NCBI GenBank assembly: GCA_937951935.1
Contig: CALGAM010000198.1
Location: 1 to 12,405, forward strand
Length of the DNA stretch: 12,405 nucleotides
Source: an uncultured Micromonospora sp.
GTDB lineage: Bacteria > Actinomycetota > Actinomycetes > Mycobacteriales > Micromonosporaceae
Direction of reading: 5' to 3'
This document shows positions 1 to 7,226 of this stretch, piece after piece. The notes below the pieces were generated by a model. The model saw only the letters and a program-made list of their open reading frames with translations. It searched no databases and had not been told where the DNA came from. Both the position numbers and the translations under genes were made by a program. Position 1 is the stretch's first letter. Each line of letters opens with the position of its first letter.

Positions 1-18
1 GCTTCTGAGCAACGCCCG

Positions 19-612
19 ATGTACGAGGGAGCCATCCAGGACCTGATCGACGAGCTGGGCCGGCTGCCGGGCGTGGGCCCGAAGAGCGCCCAGCGGATCG
101 CCTTCCACATTCTTTCCGCCGACCCGGCCGACGTGACCCGGCTGGCGACCGCGCTGCGCCGGGTCAAGGAGCTGGTGCGGTTCTGCACGGTCTGTTACAA
201 CGTGGCCGAGGCCGAGCAGTGCCGGGTCTGCCGCGACCCGCGGCGCACCGACGAGGTGCTCTGCGTGGTCGAGGAGCCGAAGGACGTCGTGGCGATCGAG
301 CGGACCGGCGAGTTCCGGGGCCGCTACCACGTGCTCGGCGGCGCGATCAACCCGCTGGAGGGCGTCGGCCCGGACAACCTGCGGATCCGGGAGTTGCTGG
401 CCCGGCTCGGCACGGGCGCGGTCAAGGAGCTGATCATCGCCACCGATCCCAACACCGAGGGGGAGGCGACCGCCACCTACCTGGCGTTGATGGTCAAGCC
501 GATGGGCATCACCGTGACCCGGTTGGCCAGCGGGCTGCCGGTCGGCGGCGACCTGGAGTACGCCGACGAGATCACTCTCGGTCGGGCCTTCGAGGGGCGC
601 CGCGCGATCTGA
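19..612 (+). CDS. recR: Recombination mediator protein RecR
   Basis: RecR works in the cytoplasm in RecF-pathway repair, where it helps load RecA onto gapped single-stranded DNA with RecO or RecF. The 197-residue length is normal for the family. All family landmarks are visible: a helix-hairpin-helix near residues 16-26 (LPGVGPKSAQR), a four-cysteine zinc site at C56, C59, C68 and C71, and a Toprim domain with the acidic pair E85-E86 and an ATDPNTEGEATA segment. The C-terminal LASGLPVGGDLEYAD stretch is also typical. ATG at 19 gives the family's usual N-terminus. The Shine-Dalgarno before it is weak, and only 18 bases lie upstream. In many bacteria recR follows ybaB and dnaX, so it may be the last gene of an operon that begins outside the window. 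The next gene starts 363 bases downstream. Confidence 0.97.
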   Translation: MYEGAIQDLIDELGRLPGVGPKSAQRIAFHILSADPADVTRLATALRRVKELVRFCTVCYNVAEAEQCRVCRDPRRTDEVLCVVEEPKDVVAIERTGEFRGRYHVLGGAINPLEGVGPDNLRIRELLARLGTGAVKELIIATDPNTEGEATATYLALMVKPMGITVTRLASGLPVGGDLEYADEITLGRAFEGRRAI

Positions 613-620
613 GTGCCGGC

Positions 621-676
621 CCGTCCGGACGGCGGCGCGGACCCTCCTGATCCCGGCCGCTCCGACCGCGGTCGGA
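621..676 (+). terminator. Possible recR terminator: two palindromes after the stop codon
   Basis: CCGTCCGGACGG at 621-632 is a perfect 12-bp palindrome starting eight bases after the recR stop codon. TCCGACCGCGGTCGGA at 661-676 is a perfect 16-bp palindrome that can fold with a 6-bp stem (661-666 with 671-676) and a CGCG loop. Neither is followed by a T run, which is common for actinobacterial terminators but makes the call weak. The second palindrome could equally be a protein-binding site. Confidence 0.35.
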
Positions 677-679
677 CCC

Positions 680-708
680 TCGACAGTGGACCGTGTTCGA
701 CAGTGGAC
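680..708 (+). repeat. 12-bp direct repeat, two copies 17 bp apart
   Basis: TCGACAGTGGAC occurs exactly at 680-691 and again at 697-708, with five bases between the copies. A pair of exact 12-mers this close in non-coding DNA upstream of an operon is suggestive of a regulator-binding site. No regulator gene is adjacent, and the function is unknown. Confidence 0.6.
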
Positions 709-724
709 ACGTCCTCGGCGGTGT

Positions 725-752
725 CCGGTCGGTCTGACAGTCGGCCGACCGG
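725..752 (+). promoter_or_regulatory. Inverted repeat upstream of the importer operon
   Basis: CCGGTCGG at 725-732 pairs perfectly with CCGACCGG at 745-752 around a 12-base loop. It could be an operator for the importer operon or a late terminator for recR transcription. The sequence alone does not decide between them. Confidence 0.35.
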
Positions 753-885
753 TACGGCACCGCATGTAACAAGTTCGCATACCTCGATCAGGACAAATCA
801 GCCCGATCATCGACCATGTTCCCCGCGTCGTCGCGGTGAGCATGACATTCAGGACACGATCCGGTACCAACCCCTTCCAAGGCCG

Positions 886-915
886 TTTCCGCCCCGTCCG
901 CGTGGCCGCTAATGT
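886..915 (+). promoter_or_regulatory. Candidate promoter for the ABC importer operon
   Basis: TAATGT at 910-915 fits the TANNNT form of an actinobacterial -10 box. A poor -35 match, TTTCCG at 886-891, lies 18 bases upstream. Transcription would begin near 921 and give a leader of roughly 55 bases before the ATG at 976. The -35 matches consensus at only three of six positions, so this is tentative. The AT-richer stretch at 765-800 is an alternative promoter zone. Confidence 0.25.
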
Positions 916-975
916 CTCGCCATCGGTGGCCCCCGTCACCGCGTTTGTCGTACCCACAGGACGAGGTGAAGCACC

Positions 976-2640
976 ATGCGTGCACCAAGACCGAAGGCCG
1001 CAATCGCGGCCGTAGCGGTCGCGGCCCTCGCGGTAGCCGGCTGTGCCGAGAGCGACCGCGGAGATTCGGGCTCGGGCGCGAAGGACACCCTGGTCTTCGG
1101 CGTGGCCGGCGACCCGAAGGTGCTCGACCCGAGCCTGGCCAGTGATGGCGAGTCGCTGCGGGTCGCCCGGCAGATCTTCGAGACACTGGTCAGGCCGGAG
1201 GAGGGCGGCACCAGGATCACGCCCGGCCTGGCCGAGAGCTGGACACCCGACTCCACCGGCACCGTCTGGACGTTCAAGCTCCGCTCCGGGGTGAAGTTCC
1301 ACGACGGCACGGACTTCAACGCCGAGGCGGTCTGCGCCAACTTCAACCGGTGGTACAACGCCACCGGGCTGATGCAGAGCCCGGACGTCACGCCGTACTG
1401 GCAGGACGTGATGGGTGGCTTCGCGAAGAACGAGCGCGACGACCTGCCGCCGAGCCTCTTCAAGTCCTGCACGGCGAAGGACGCCACCACGGTGGAGCTC
1501 GCCTTCACCCGGGTCTCCAGCAAGATCCCGGCCGCCCTGATGCTCCCCTCGTTCGCGATCCACAGCCCGAAGGCGCTGGAGCAGTACCAGGCGAGCAACA
1601 TCGGCGGGAGCGCCGACAACATCCAGTACCCGCCGTACGCCATGCAGCACCCGACCGGCACCGGGCCGTACAAGTTCAAGTCCTGGGACATCGCCAACAA
1701 GACGCTGACGCTCGAACGGTACGAGGAGTACACCGGCGGTCCGAAGGCGAAGATCAAGACGCTCGTCTTCAAGACCATCTCCGACGAGAACGCCCGCAAG
1801 CAGGCGCTCCGCTCCGGCGACATCCAGGGGTACGACCTGGTGGGCCCGGCCGACGTCAAGCCGTTGCAGGACGAGGGCTTCAACGTCCTGACCCGTCCGG
1901 CCTTCAACATCCTCTACCTGGCGATCAACCAGAAGGGGAACCCGAAGCTCGCCGACATCCGGGTCCGGCAGGCGATCGCGCACGCGCTGAACCGGCAGGC
2001 GCTGGTCGACTCCAAGCTGCCCCCGGGCGCCAAGGTCGCCACCCAGTTCATGCCGGACACCGTCGAGGGCTGGAACCCGTCGGTGACGACGTACGACTAC
2101 AACGTCGACAAGGCCAAGCAGTTGCTGGCCGAGGCGGGCGCGACCGATCTCACCCTGCGGTTCCACTACCCGACCGAGGTCACCCGGCCGTACATGCCGA
2201 ACCCGAAGGACATCTTCGAGCTGCTCTCGGCCGACCTGCAGGCGGTCGGAATCAAGATCGAGCCCATTCCGCTGAAGTGGAGCCCGGACTACCTCAACGC
2301 CACCACCTCTGGCAGCGCGCACGACCTGCACCTGCTCGGCTGGACCGGTGACTACGGCGACGCCTACAACTTCATCGGCACCATGTTCGACCGCCAGAAG
2401 GACGAGTGGGGCTTCAACAACCCCGAGCTGTTCAAGCTCTTCGAGAAGGCGGACACCACCGCGGACCAGGCTGCCCGGTACGAGCTGTACAAGCAGCTCA
2501 ACGCCGAGGTCATGAAGTTCCTGCCGGGTGTGCCCATCTCCCACTCCCCGCCGGCGCTCGTCTTCGCGAAGAACGTCACCGGGGTGAAGCCGAGCCCGCT
2601 CACGGACGAGCGCTTCTCCACCGCCGAGTTCACCTCCTGA
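976..2640 (+). CDS. Peptide-type ABC importer, substrate-binding lipoprotein (SBP family 5)
   Basis: This is the extracellular receptor of the importer. It binds the solute outside the membrane and delivers it to the two permeases. Residues 1-23 form a lipoprotein signal: basic start, Ala/Val-rich core, lipobox VAGC with lipidated Cys23. The mature protein has typical family-5 (DppA/OppA-like) segments: a DPKVLDPSLASD start, FETLVRPEEGG, a GLAESWTPDSTGTVWTFKLR stretch, VKFHDGTDFNAEAV, GTGPYKFKSW, YLAINQKGNPKLADIRVRQA and HALNRQALVD. The length of 554 residues is normal. ATG at 976 follows a good Shine-Dalgarno (GAGGTG at 963-968). The family takes up di- and oligopeptides but also nickel, sugars or antibiotics, so the substrate cannot be named. 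First gene of the operon. A stable hairpin follows the stop codon and may protect this part of the mRNA. Confidence 0.93.
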   Translation: MRAPRPKAAIAAVAVAALAVAGCAESDRGDSGSGAKDTLVFGVAGDPKVLDPSLASDGESLRVARQIFETLVRPEEGGTRITPGLAESWTPDSTGTVWTFKLRSGVKFHDGTDFNAEAVCANFNRWYNATGLMQSPDVTPYWQDVMGGFAKNERDDLPPSLFKSCTAKDATTVELAFTRVSSKIPAALMLPSFAIHSPKALEQYQASNIGGSADNIQYPPYAMQHPTGTGPYKFKSWDIANKTLTLERYEEYTGGPKAKIKTLVFKTISDENARKQALRSGDIQGYDLVGPADVKPLQDEGFNVLTRPAFNILYLAINQKGNPKLADIRVRQAIAHALNRQALVDSKLPPGAKVATQFMPDTVEGWNPSVTTYDYNVDKAKQLLAEAGATDLTLRFHYPTEVTRPYMPNPKDIFELLSADLQAVGIKIEPIPLKWSPDYLNATTSGSAHDLHLLGWTGDYGDAYNFIGTMFDRQKDEWGFNNPELFKLFEKADTTADQAARYELYKQLNAEVMKFLPGVPISHSPPALVFAKNVTGVKPSPLTDERFSTAEFTS

Positions 2641-2647
2641 CACCGTC

Positions 2648-2684
2648 GAGGAAGAACTGAGAAAGAGGAAAGAGGAATAGGGAA
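2648..2684 (+). other. Purine-rich run after the binding-protein gene
   Basis: Just after the stop codon of the binding-protein gene lies a 37-base stretch made almost entirely of A and G on the + strand, with repeated GAGGAA/AGAGGAA units. It contrasts with the GC-rich surroundings and contains Shine-Dalgarno-like sequences, but no start codon or open frame follows. It sits directly before the stem at 2685-2751. It may be a single-stranded mRNA segment bound by a protein or nuclease. That role is a guess. Confidence 0.5.
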
Positions 2685-2751
2685 CGCGGGCGGGCGCGCG
2701 CCGACCGTCGACCGGGGATCCCGGCCGGTGGGAGGCCGGCGCCCGCCCGCG
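2685..2751 (+). terminator. Intercistronic hairpin with perfect 13-bp stem (attenuator or mRNA stabiliser)
   Basis: CGCGGGCGGGCGC at 2685-2697 pairs perfectly with its complement at 2739-2751. The 41-base loop contains smaller palindromes, including GGGATCCC at 2715-2722. The stem lies between the binding-protein gene and the first permease gene. In other peptide and sugar importers, a hairpin here causes partial termination or protects the upstream mRNA, so the binding protein outnumbers the permeases. That function is inferred from position and from known importer operons. There is no T run after the stem. Confidence 0.6.
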
Positions 2752-2782
2752 CCACCCTCCACACCCCCGCCAGAGGCCGCCC

Positions 2783-3787
2783 GTGTTCCGGTTCATCGTC
2801 AGACGCCTGCTGCAGCTCGTACCCGCGCTGTTCGGGCTCTCCGTTCTGCTGTTCATCTGGCTGCACAAGCTGCCCGGCGGGCCGGAGAGCGCGATCCTCG
2901 GTGAGCGCGCCACCCCCGAGATGCGGGCCGCGATCCGCGAGAACCTCGGCCTGGACGAGCCGATCCTGGTGCAGTACGGCCGGTTCATGAGGCGGCTGAT
3001 CCGGCTCGATCTCGGCACCTCGATCTCCACCAAGCGCGAGGTGACCACCGAGTTTCTCGAACGCTTCCCGGGCACGGTCGAGTTGGCGCTCACCGCGATG
3101 CTCATCGCCGTCGCGCTCGGGATCCCGCTCGGCTACCTCGCCGCCCGCCGCCGGGGGCGGTTCCTCGACCACGTCTCCGTCGCCGGTTCGCTAGTCGGGG
3201 TCTGCGTCCCGGTCTTCTTCCTGGCGTACGTCCTCAAGGCGATCTTCGCCGAGCACCTGCATCTCTTCCCGTCGAGCGGGCGGCAGGACCCGACCATCAA
3301 CGCCACCCGGGTGACCAACTTCTTCGTCCTGGACGGCCTGCTGACCCGGGAGTGGGATGCCGCCGCCGACGCGCTCTGGCACCTGGTCCTGCCCGGACTG
3401 GCGCTGGCCAGCATCCCGCTGGCGGTCATCGTCCGGATCACCCGGGCCAGCGTCCTGGAGGTTCTCGGTGAGGACTACATCCGGACGGCGGAGGCGAAGG
3501 GCCTGACCGAGCGGGTGGTCCGCAACCGGCACGTGCTGCGCAACGCGATGCTGCCGGTCTCCACCACGATCGGCCTGCTCACCGGGGGGTTGCTCTCCGG
3601 TGCGGTACTCACCGAGACCGTCTTCGCCTTCAGCGGCATCGGGGCGTTCGTCGCCGACTCGATCAGCCACCGCGACTACCCGGTGCTGATGGGCTTCATC
3701 ATGATCATTGCGGTGATCTTCGTGCTGGTGAACCTGATCGTCGACATCTCCTACAGCCTGATCGACCCCAGGGTGCGGGTCCGGTGA
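2783..3787 (+). CDS. Peptide-type ABC importer, permease 1 (DppB/OppB family)
   Basis: This integral membrane subunit forms half of the translocation channel with the permease at 3882-4859. The 334-residue protein has the DppB layout: an N-terminal membrane helix (about 9-28), a periplasmic-type loop with LGLDEPILVQYGRF, further helices near 101-121, 135-155, 203-222, 262-285 and 300-325, and the EAA coupling loop near 230-260 (EDYIRTAEAKGLTERVV). The coupling loop contacts an ATPase subunit. The C-terminal ISYSLIDPRVR is typical. The start is GTG at 2783 with AGAGG at 2772-2776. It lies 142 bases after the binding-protein gene, behind a strong hairpin, so its expression is probably lower than that of the binding protein. 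Family assignment is firm; the substrate is unknown. Confidence 0.94.
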   Translation: MFRFIVRRLLQLVPALFGLSVLLFIWLHKLPGGPESAILGERATPEMRAAIRENLGLDEPILVQYGRFMRRLIRLDLGTSISTKREVTTEFLERFPGTVELALTAMLIAVALGIPLGYLAARRRGRFLDHVSVAGSLVGVCVPVFFLAYVLKAIFAEHLHLFPSSGRQDPTINATRVTNFFVLDGLLTREWDAAADALWHLVLPGLALASIPLAVIVRITRASVLEVLGEDYIRTAEAKGLTERVVRNRHVLRNAMLPVSTTIGLLTGGLLSGAVLTETVFAFSGIGAFVADSISHRDYPVLMGFIMIIAVIFVLVNLIVDISYSLIDPRVRVR

Positions 3788-3806
3788 GCGCGGGGAGCGG
3801 GCGGGT

Positions 3807-3833
3807 GCACGCGCGCGGGCCGCGCGGTCGTGC
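3807..3833 (+). other. Hairpin between the two permease genes
   Basis: The 94-base gap between the permease genes contains a GC-only structure. GCACG at 3807-3811 pairs with CGTGC at 3829-3833, and inside it GCGCG at 3813-3817 pairs with CGCGC at 3821-3825 around a three-base loop. It may slow or protect the transcript between the two cistrons. In DNA this GC-rich, short stems also arise by chance. Confidence 0.35.
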
Positions 3834-3881
3834 CCGGGGGTCGGCTCGGGTGGGCGCGGCTACCAGGGGAGGAGGGCCCCG

Positions 3882-4859
3882 ATGAGCATGACCGAGCGGG
3901 CCCGGAGGAAGGCCGAGAAGCTCGACCGACTCGGCGAACTCGCCGCCGCCCGGGACGACGAGCGCGGGGTCAGCCTCTGGCAGGAGGCCTTCCGCCGGCT
4001 GCGCCGCAACCCCGCGGCGATCGTCGGCGCCGTGATCCTCGGGATCTTCCTGGTGGTCGCGGTCCTCGGCCCGTTCTTCGTGCCGTACGGCCCGACCGAC
4101 ACGATCGGCATCCGGGAGGGCCTGGTCAAGTCGGGGCAGGGCATCATTCCCGGTCCGTCGGCCGACCACTGGCTCGGCTTCGACCACCAGGGCCGCGACG
4201 AGTTCAGCAGGCTGGTGGTCGGGGCCCGGCAGACCCTGCTGGTCGGGGTCGTGTCGACGCTGATCGGGCTCGCGGTCGGCGCCGTGATCGGCGGTGTCGC
4301 CGGCGCCGCCGCCGGGCTGGGCGGCCGGTGGGGCCGGTGGGTCGACGGGATCCTGATGCGGGTCATCGACATGATGTTGGCCCTGCCCAGCCTGCTTCTC
4401 GCGGTCAGCATCGCCGCACTGCTCGGCGCCGGCCTGGACACGGTGATGATCGCCGTCGGGTTGGTCTCGGTGCCGGTCTTCGCCCGCCTGCTGCGCGGAT
4501 CGATGATCGCCCAGTCCAGCAGCGACTACGTCCTCGCCGCGATCTCCCTCGGGGTGCGGCGCTCGAAGGTAGCGCTCAGCCACGTGCTGCCGAACTCCCT
4601 CGCCCCGGTCATCGTGCAGGCGACGTTGACCCTGGCCACCGCGATCATCGAAGCGGCGGCGCTTTCCTTCCTGGGCCTGGGCAACCCGGACACGGCGGTG
4701 CCGGAGTGGGGCGTGATGCTCGCCGACGCGCAGCCGTACCTGGGGATCCGGCCGGCGCTGGCGATCTACCCGGCGGTGGCGATCATCGTCACCGCGCTGG
4801 GCTTCACCCTCCTCGGCGAGGCGATGCGCGAGGCCCTCGACCCGAAGCTGCGAAAGTGA
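3882..4859 (+). CDS. Peptide-type ABC importer, permease 2 (DppC/OppC family)
   Basis: This is the second membrane channel subunit, pairing with the DppB-type protein at 2783-3787. The 325 residues show the OppC-type pattern: a charged cytoplasmic N-terminus (1-40), a first helix near 45-66, the family hallmark HWLGFDHQGRDEFSRLVVGAR around 97-116 (HWLGxDxxGRDxxSR), then helices near 117-145, 162-182, 187-204, 245-265 and 293-311. The EAA coupling loop is near 215-240 (DYVLAAISLGVRRSKVALSH). ATG at 3882 is preferred because a strong Shine-Dalgarno, GGGGAGGAGGG at 3866-3876, sits at correct spacing. The nearby ATG at 3888 would be too far from it. The next gene begins six bases after the stop codon. 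Confidence 0.95.
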   Translation: MSMTERARRKAEKLDRLGELAAARDDERGVSLWQEAFRRLRRNPAAIVGAVILGIFLVVAVLGPFFVPYGPTDTIGIREGLVKSGQGIIPGPSADHWLGFDHQGRDEFSRLVVGARQTLLVGVVSTLIGLAVGAVIGGVAGAAAGLGGRWGRWVDGILMRVIDMMLALPSLLLAVSIAALLGAGLDTVMIAVGLVSVPVFARLLRGSMIAQSSSDYVLAAISLGVRRSKVALSHVLPNSLAPVIVQATLTLATAIIEAAALSFLGLGNPDTAVPEWGVMLADAQPYLGIRPALAIYPAVAIIVTALGFTLLGEAMREALDPKLRK

Positions 4860-4865
4860 GCTGGC

Positions 4866-5960
4866 ATGGCACTGCTTGAGGTGGAGGAGCTCTCCGTCAC
4901 GTTCCGCCAGCGCGGCAGGCGTACGGTCCGGGCCGTCGACGGGGTCTCGTTCTCGGTGGACGCGGGTGAGGTCGTCGGCCTGGTCGGTGAGTCCGGCTGC
5001 GGCAAGAGCGTGACCTCACTGGCGATCATGGGACTGTTGCCCCGCCAGGCCGGGGTCACCGTCGAGGGTCGGGCGGACTTCGACGGCACCGACCTGCTGC
5101 GGGTGGACCGCCGGACGATGCGGGACATCCGGGGCCGGGACATCGCCATGATCTTCCAGGATCCGCTGTCGTCGCTGAACCCCGTCCTCCCGATCGGGCG
5201 ACAGGTGACCGAGGTGCTGGCCCGGCACCGCGGACTGAGCGGGGAGGCCGCCCGGAGGGAGGCGGCCGAGCTGCTCGACCGCGTCGGCATCCCGGACCCG
5301 ACCCGGCGGCTGAGGGAGTACCCGCACCAGCTCTCCGGTGGGATGCGCCAGCGGGCGCTGATCGCGATCGCGGTCGCCTGCCGGCCCCGACTGCTCATCG
5401 CCGACGAACCCACCACGGCGCTCGACGTCACGATCCAGGCGCAGATCCTGGAACTGTTGAAGGAGCTGGTGCGTGACTCCGGCACCGCCCTCATCATGAT
5501 CACGCACGACCTCGGGGTGGTCGCCGGGATGTGCGACACCGTCAACGTGCTCTACGCGGGCCGGGTCGTGGAGACAGCCCGCCGTCGGCCGCTGTTCACC
5601 GAGCCACGGCACCCGTACACGGTCGGGTTGCTCAACTCGATCCCGCGCCTGGACGGCGGCCGGGGCGAGCGGCTCTCGCCGATTCCCGGCTCGGTCCGGG
5701 ACGTGCTGCCCTGGGCCGACGGCTGTGCCTTCGCACCCCGCTGCTCCCGCCAGGTGCCGTCGTGCGTCGGTGGGCCGCCGGCGCTGGTGCTGACCCACAC
5801 CGACCGCAGCTACCGGTGCGTCAACCCGGTTCCGCCGGCTGCCGGGCCGGCCACCCCGGCGGATTCCGGCACGGCACCGGCGCCGACGGCAGGTGGGTCC
5901 GCGGCGGGCGAGACGAGGACGACGGCGGTACCCGCCGCGCGCGAGGAGGAGTCGGCATGA
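4866..5960 (+). CDS. Peptide-type ABC importer, ATPase 1 (DppD/OppD family)
   Basis: This cytoplasmic ATP-hydrolysing subunit powers import together with the ATPase encoded at 5957-7105. All ABC motifs are present: Walker A GESGCGKS at 41-48, Q-loop in IFQDP (Q98), signature LSGGMRQR at 156-163, Walker B LLIADEP at 176-182, D-loop ALDV and switch His214 in THD. The C-terminal oligopeptide-transporter domain holds four cysteines (C287, C293, C300, C318). In DppD/OppD-type proteins this pattern is associated with an iron-sulfur cluster. After it comes a low-complexity Ala/Pro/Thr tail of about 40 residues that adds nothing to the core fold. The Shine-Dalgarno is weak and the start lies six bases after the permease stop codon, so translation is probably coupled to permease 2. 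Confidence 0.95.
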   Translation: MALLEVEELSVTFRQRGRRTVRAVDGVSFSVDAGEVVGLVGESGCGKSVTSLAIMGLLPRQAGVTVEGRADFDGTDLLRVDRRTMRDIRGRDIAMIFQDPLSSLNPVLPIGRQVTEVLARHRGLSGEAARREAAELLDRVGIPDPTRRLREYPHQLSGGMRQRALIAIAVACRPRLLIADEPTTALDVTIQAQILELLKELVRDSGTALIMITHDLGVVAGMCDTVNVLYAGRVVETARRRPLFTEPRHPYTVGLLNSIPRLDGGRGERLSPIPGSVRDVLPWADGCAFAPRCSRQVPSCVGGPPALVLTHTDRSYRCVNPVPPAAGPATPADSGTAPAPTAGGSAAGETRTTAVPAAREEESA

Positions 5961-7105
5961 CCCGAGAAGCCGCCGTCACCGACGGCGCCGCGACCGCCGT
6001 CCCGGTGCGGGGCGACAGCCTGGTCGAGGTCCGGGACCTGAAGGTGCACTTCCCGATCACCCGGGGCATCCTCTTCGACCGGGTGGTCGGCCACGTGAAG
6101 GCGGTGGACGGCGTCGACCTGACGATCCCACGCGGCCGGACGTACGGCCTGGTGGGCGAGTCGGGGTGCGGAAAGTCCACGCTCGGCCGGGCGATCCTGC
6201 GGCTGACCCGGCCGACCTCCGGCACGGTCGTCTTCGACGGGATCGAGCTGACGGGCCTGCCGGCGGACCGGATGCGGGCGATGCGGCGCCGCATGCAGAT
6301 GATCTTCCAGGACCCGATGTCCAGCCTCGACCCGCGACAGAACGTCGAGTCGATCCTCATCGAGGGGTTGCAGGCACACGGCATCGGCGCGGACCGTGCC
6401 GCCCGCCGGAAGCTCATCACCCGCACCCTGGACGCGGTCGGCCTGCCCACCTGGGCGCTCTCCCGCTACCCGCACGAGTTCTCCGGCGGCCAGCGGCAGC
6501 GGATCGGGATCGCCCGGGCCCTGGTGCTCGGGCCGGACCTGATCGTCGCCGACGAGCCGGTCTCCGCGCTGGACGTGTCGGTCCAGGCCCAGGTGATCAA
6601 CCTGCTCGACGAACTCCAGGAGGAGCTGGGACTGACCTACCTGGTGATCGCCCACGACCTGGCGGTGGTGCGGCACATCTCGGACGTGGTCGGGGTGATG
6701 TACCTGGGCACGCTGGTGGAGGAGGCGCCGAGCGACCGGCTGTACAGCCAGCCGCTGCACCCGTACACCCGGGCGCTGATGTCGGCGGTACCGGTGCCGG
6801 ACCCGGACGTCGAGGACCGGCGGGAACGGATCCTGCTCGCCGGGGACCTTCCCTCGCCCGCGAACCCACCCACCGGCTGCCGGTTCCACACCCGCTGCCC
6901 CTGGGCCCAGCCGACCCGGTGCCCGGACGAACGACCGGAACTGCGCACCATCGGCGCCAGCCGGGTCGCGTGCCACTGGGCGGAGCGCATCGCCAGCGGC
7001 GAGCTGCGGCGGCACGAGGTGACCGCCCAGCTGGTCCGACCAGAGGACGCCGGCGACACGCCGGGGACGCTCGCCACGCCGAGCGAGCCCGGCTCGTTCG
7101 TCTAG
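5957..7105 (+). CDS. Peptide-type ABC importer, ATPase 2 (DppF/OppF family)
   Basis: This is the second ATPase of the importer. The real start is ATG at 5957, overlapping the TGA of the previous gene (ATGA). AGGAGG at 5944-5949 stands seven bases upstream. The same frame stays open back to 5531, but that part only overlaps the upstream ATPase gene. The 382-residue product has Walker A GESGCGKS at 67-74, Q118 in IFQDP, signature FSGGQRQR at 175-182, Walker B LIVADEP at 195-201 and switch His233. The FSGGQRQR signature and the RGILFDRVVGHVKAVDGV start are typical of the F subunit. The C-terminal domain has the cysteines C308, C314, C322 and C339. Last gene of the operon; a hairpin follows the TAG stop. 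Confidence 0.95.
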   Translation: MTREAAVTDGAATAVPVRGDSLVEVRDLKVHFPITRGILFDRVVGHVKAVDGVDLTIPRGRTYGLVGESGCGKSTLGRAILRLTRPTSGTVVFDGIELTGLPADRMRAMRRRMQMIFQDPMSSLDPRQNVESILIEGLQAHGIGADRAARRKLITRTLDAVGLPTWALSRYPHEFSGGQRQRIGIARALVLGPDLIVADEPVSALDVSVQAQVINLLDELQEELGLTYLVIAHDLAVVRHISDVVGVMYLGTLVEEAPSDRLYSQPLHPYTRALMSAVPVPDPDVEDRRERILLAGDLPSPANPPTGCRFHTRCPWAQPTRCPDERPELRTIGASRVACHWAERIASGELRRHEVTAQLVRPEDAGDTPGTLATPSEPGSFV

Positions 7106-7112
7106 GCAGTCG

Positions 7113-7132
7113 GCTGCCCGGCGCCCGGCAGC
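7113..7132 (+). terminator. Probable terminator of the ABC importer operon
   Basis: GCTGCC at 7113-7118 pairs with GGCAGC at 7127-7132 across an eight-base loop, starting eight bases after the stop codon of the last importer gene. The next gene is convergent, so termination is expected here. No T run follows, which lowers certainty. Confidence 0.45.
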
Positions 7133-7191
7133 AACCCCGGCACGAGTCGCGGCGGCGGGGTGCGGCGGGCGTGGTGGGCCGACGGCGTCGT

Positions 7192-7212
7192 GTCGCCCGG
7201 CTCCCGGGGGAC
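7192..7212 (-). terminator. Probable terminator of the minus-strand nuclease/small-protein unit
   Basis: On the minus strand, 15 bases after the stop codon at 7227, CCCGG and CCGGG (7204-7208 with 7196-7200) form a 5-bp stem with a three-base loop. GTC/GAC pairs (7192-7194 with 7210-7212) extend it beyond one mismatch. Its place in the 121-base convergent gap supports a terminator. There is no T run. Confidence 0.45.
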
Positions 7213-7226
7213 GTGGCGCGCGGCGC

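Larger units (their letters stand above)
613..975. other. Intergenic region between recR and the ABC importer operon
   Basis: This 363-base gap has no credible gene. The short open frames here lack a ribosome binding site and give Pro/Arg-rich translations with no domain. The first half holds three palindromes (621-632, 661-676, 725-752) and a 12-bp direct repeat (680-691 and 697-708). The middle (about 765-800) is noticeably less GC-rich than the surroundings. The end carries a possible promoter (-10 near 910) and a good ribosome binding site, GAGGTG at 963-968, seven bases before the ATG at 976. The region probably ends recR transcription and starts and controls the importer operon. That role is inferred. 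Confidence 0.7.

Noticed and set aside
785..813. CGATCA repeated at 785 and 804, with a short TCGAT/ATCGA inverted repeat
   Set aside because: The elements are only five or six bases long, which is likely by chance.
613..912. Possible 99-codon gene after recR
   Set aside because: It has no ribosome binding site, a Pro/Arg/Ser-rich translation and no recognisable domain, and it runs through palindromes and repeats.
936..1910. Minus-strand frame opposite the binding-protein gene
   Set aside because: It is the antisense shadow of a well-supported lipoprotein gene, with no ribosome binding site or motif.
3705..4583. Minus-strand frame opposite the second permease gene
   Set aside because: The translation is dominated by Asp, Pro, Ala and Gly repeats, typical of the reverse strand of a GC-rich gene.
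5531..5956. Earlier start for the second ATPase
   Set aside because: It overlaps the first ATPase gene and adds Arg/Pro-rich sequence. The ATGA overlap at 5957 with AGGAGG upstream is the standard arrangement.
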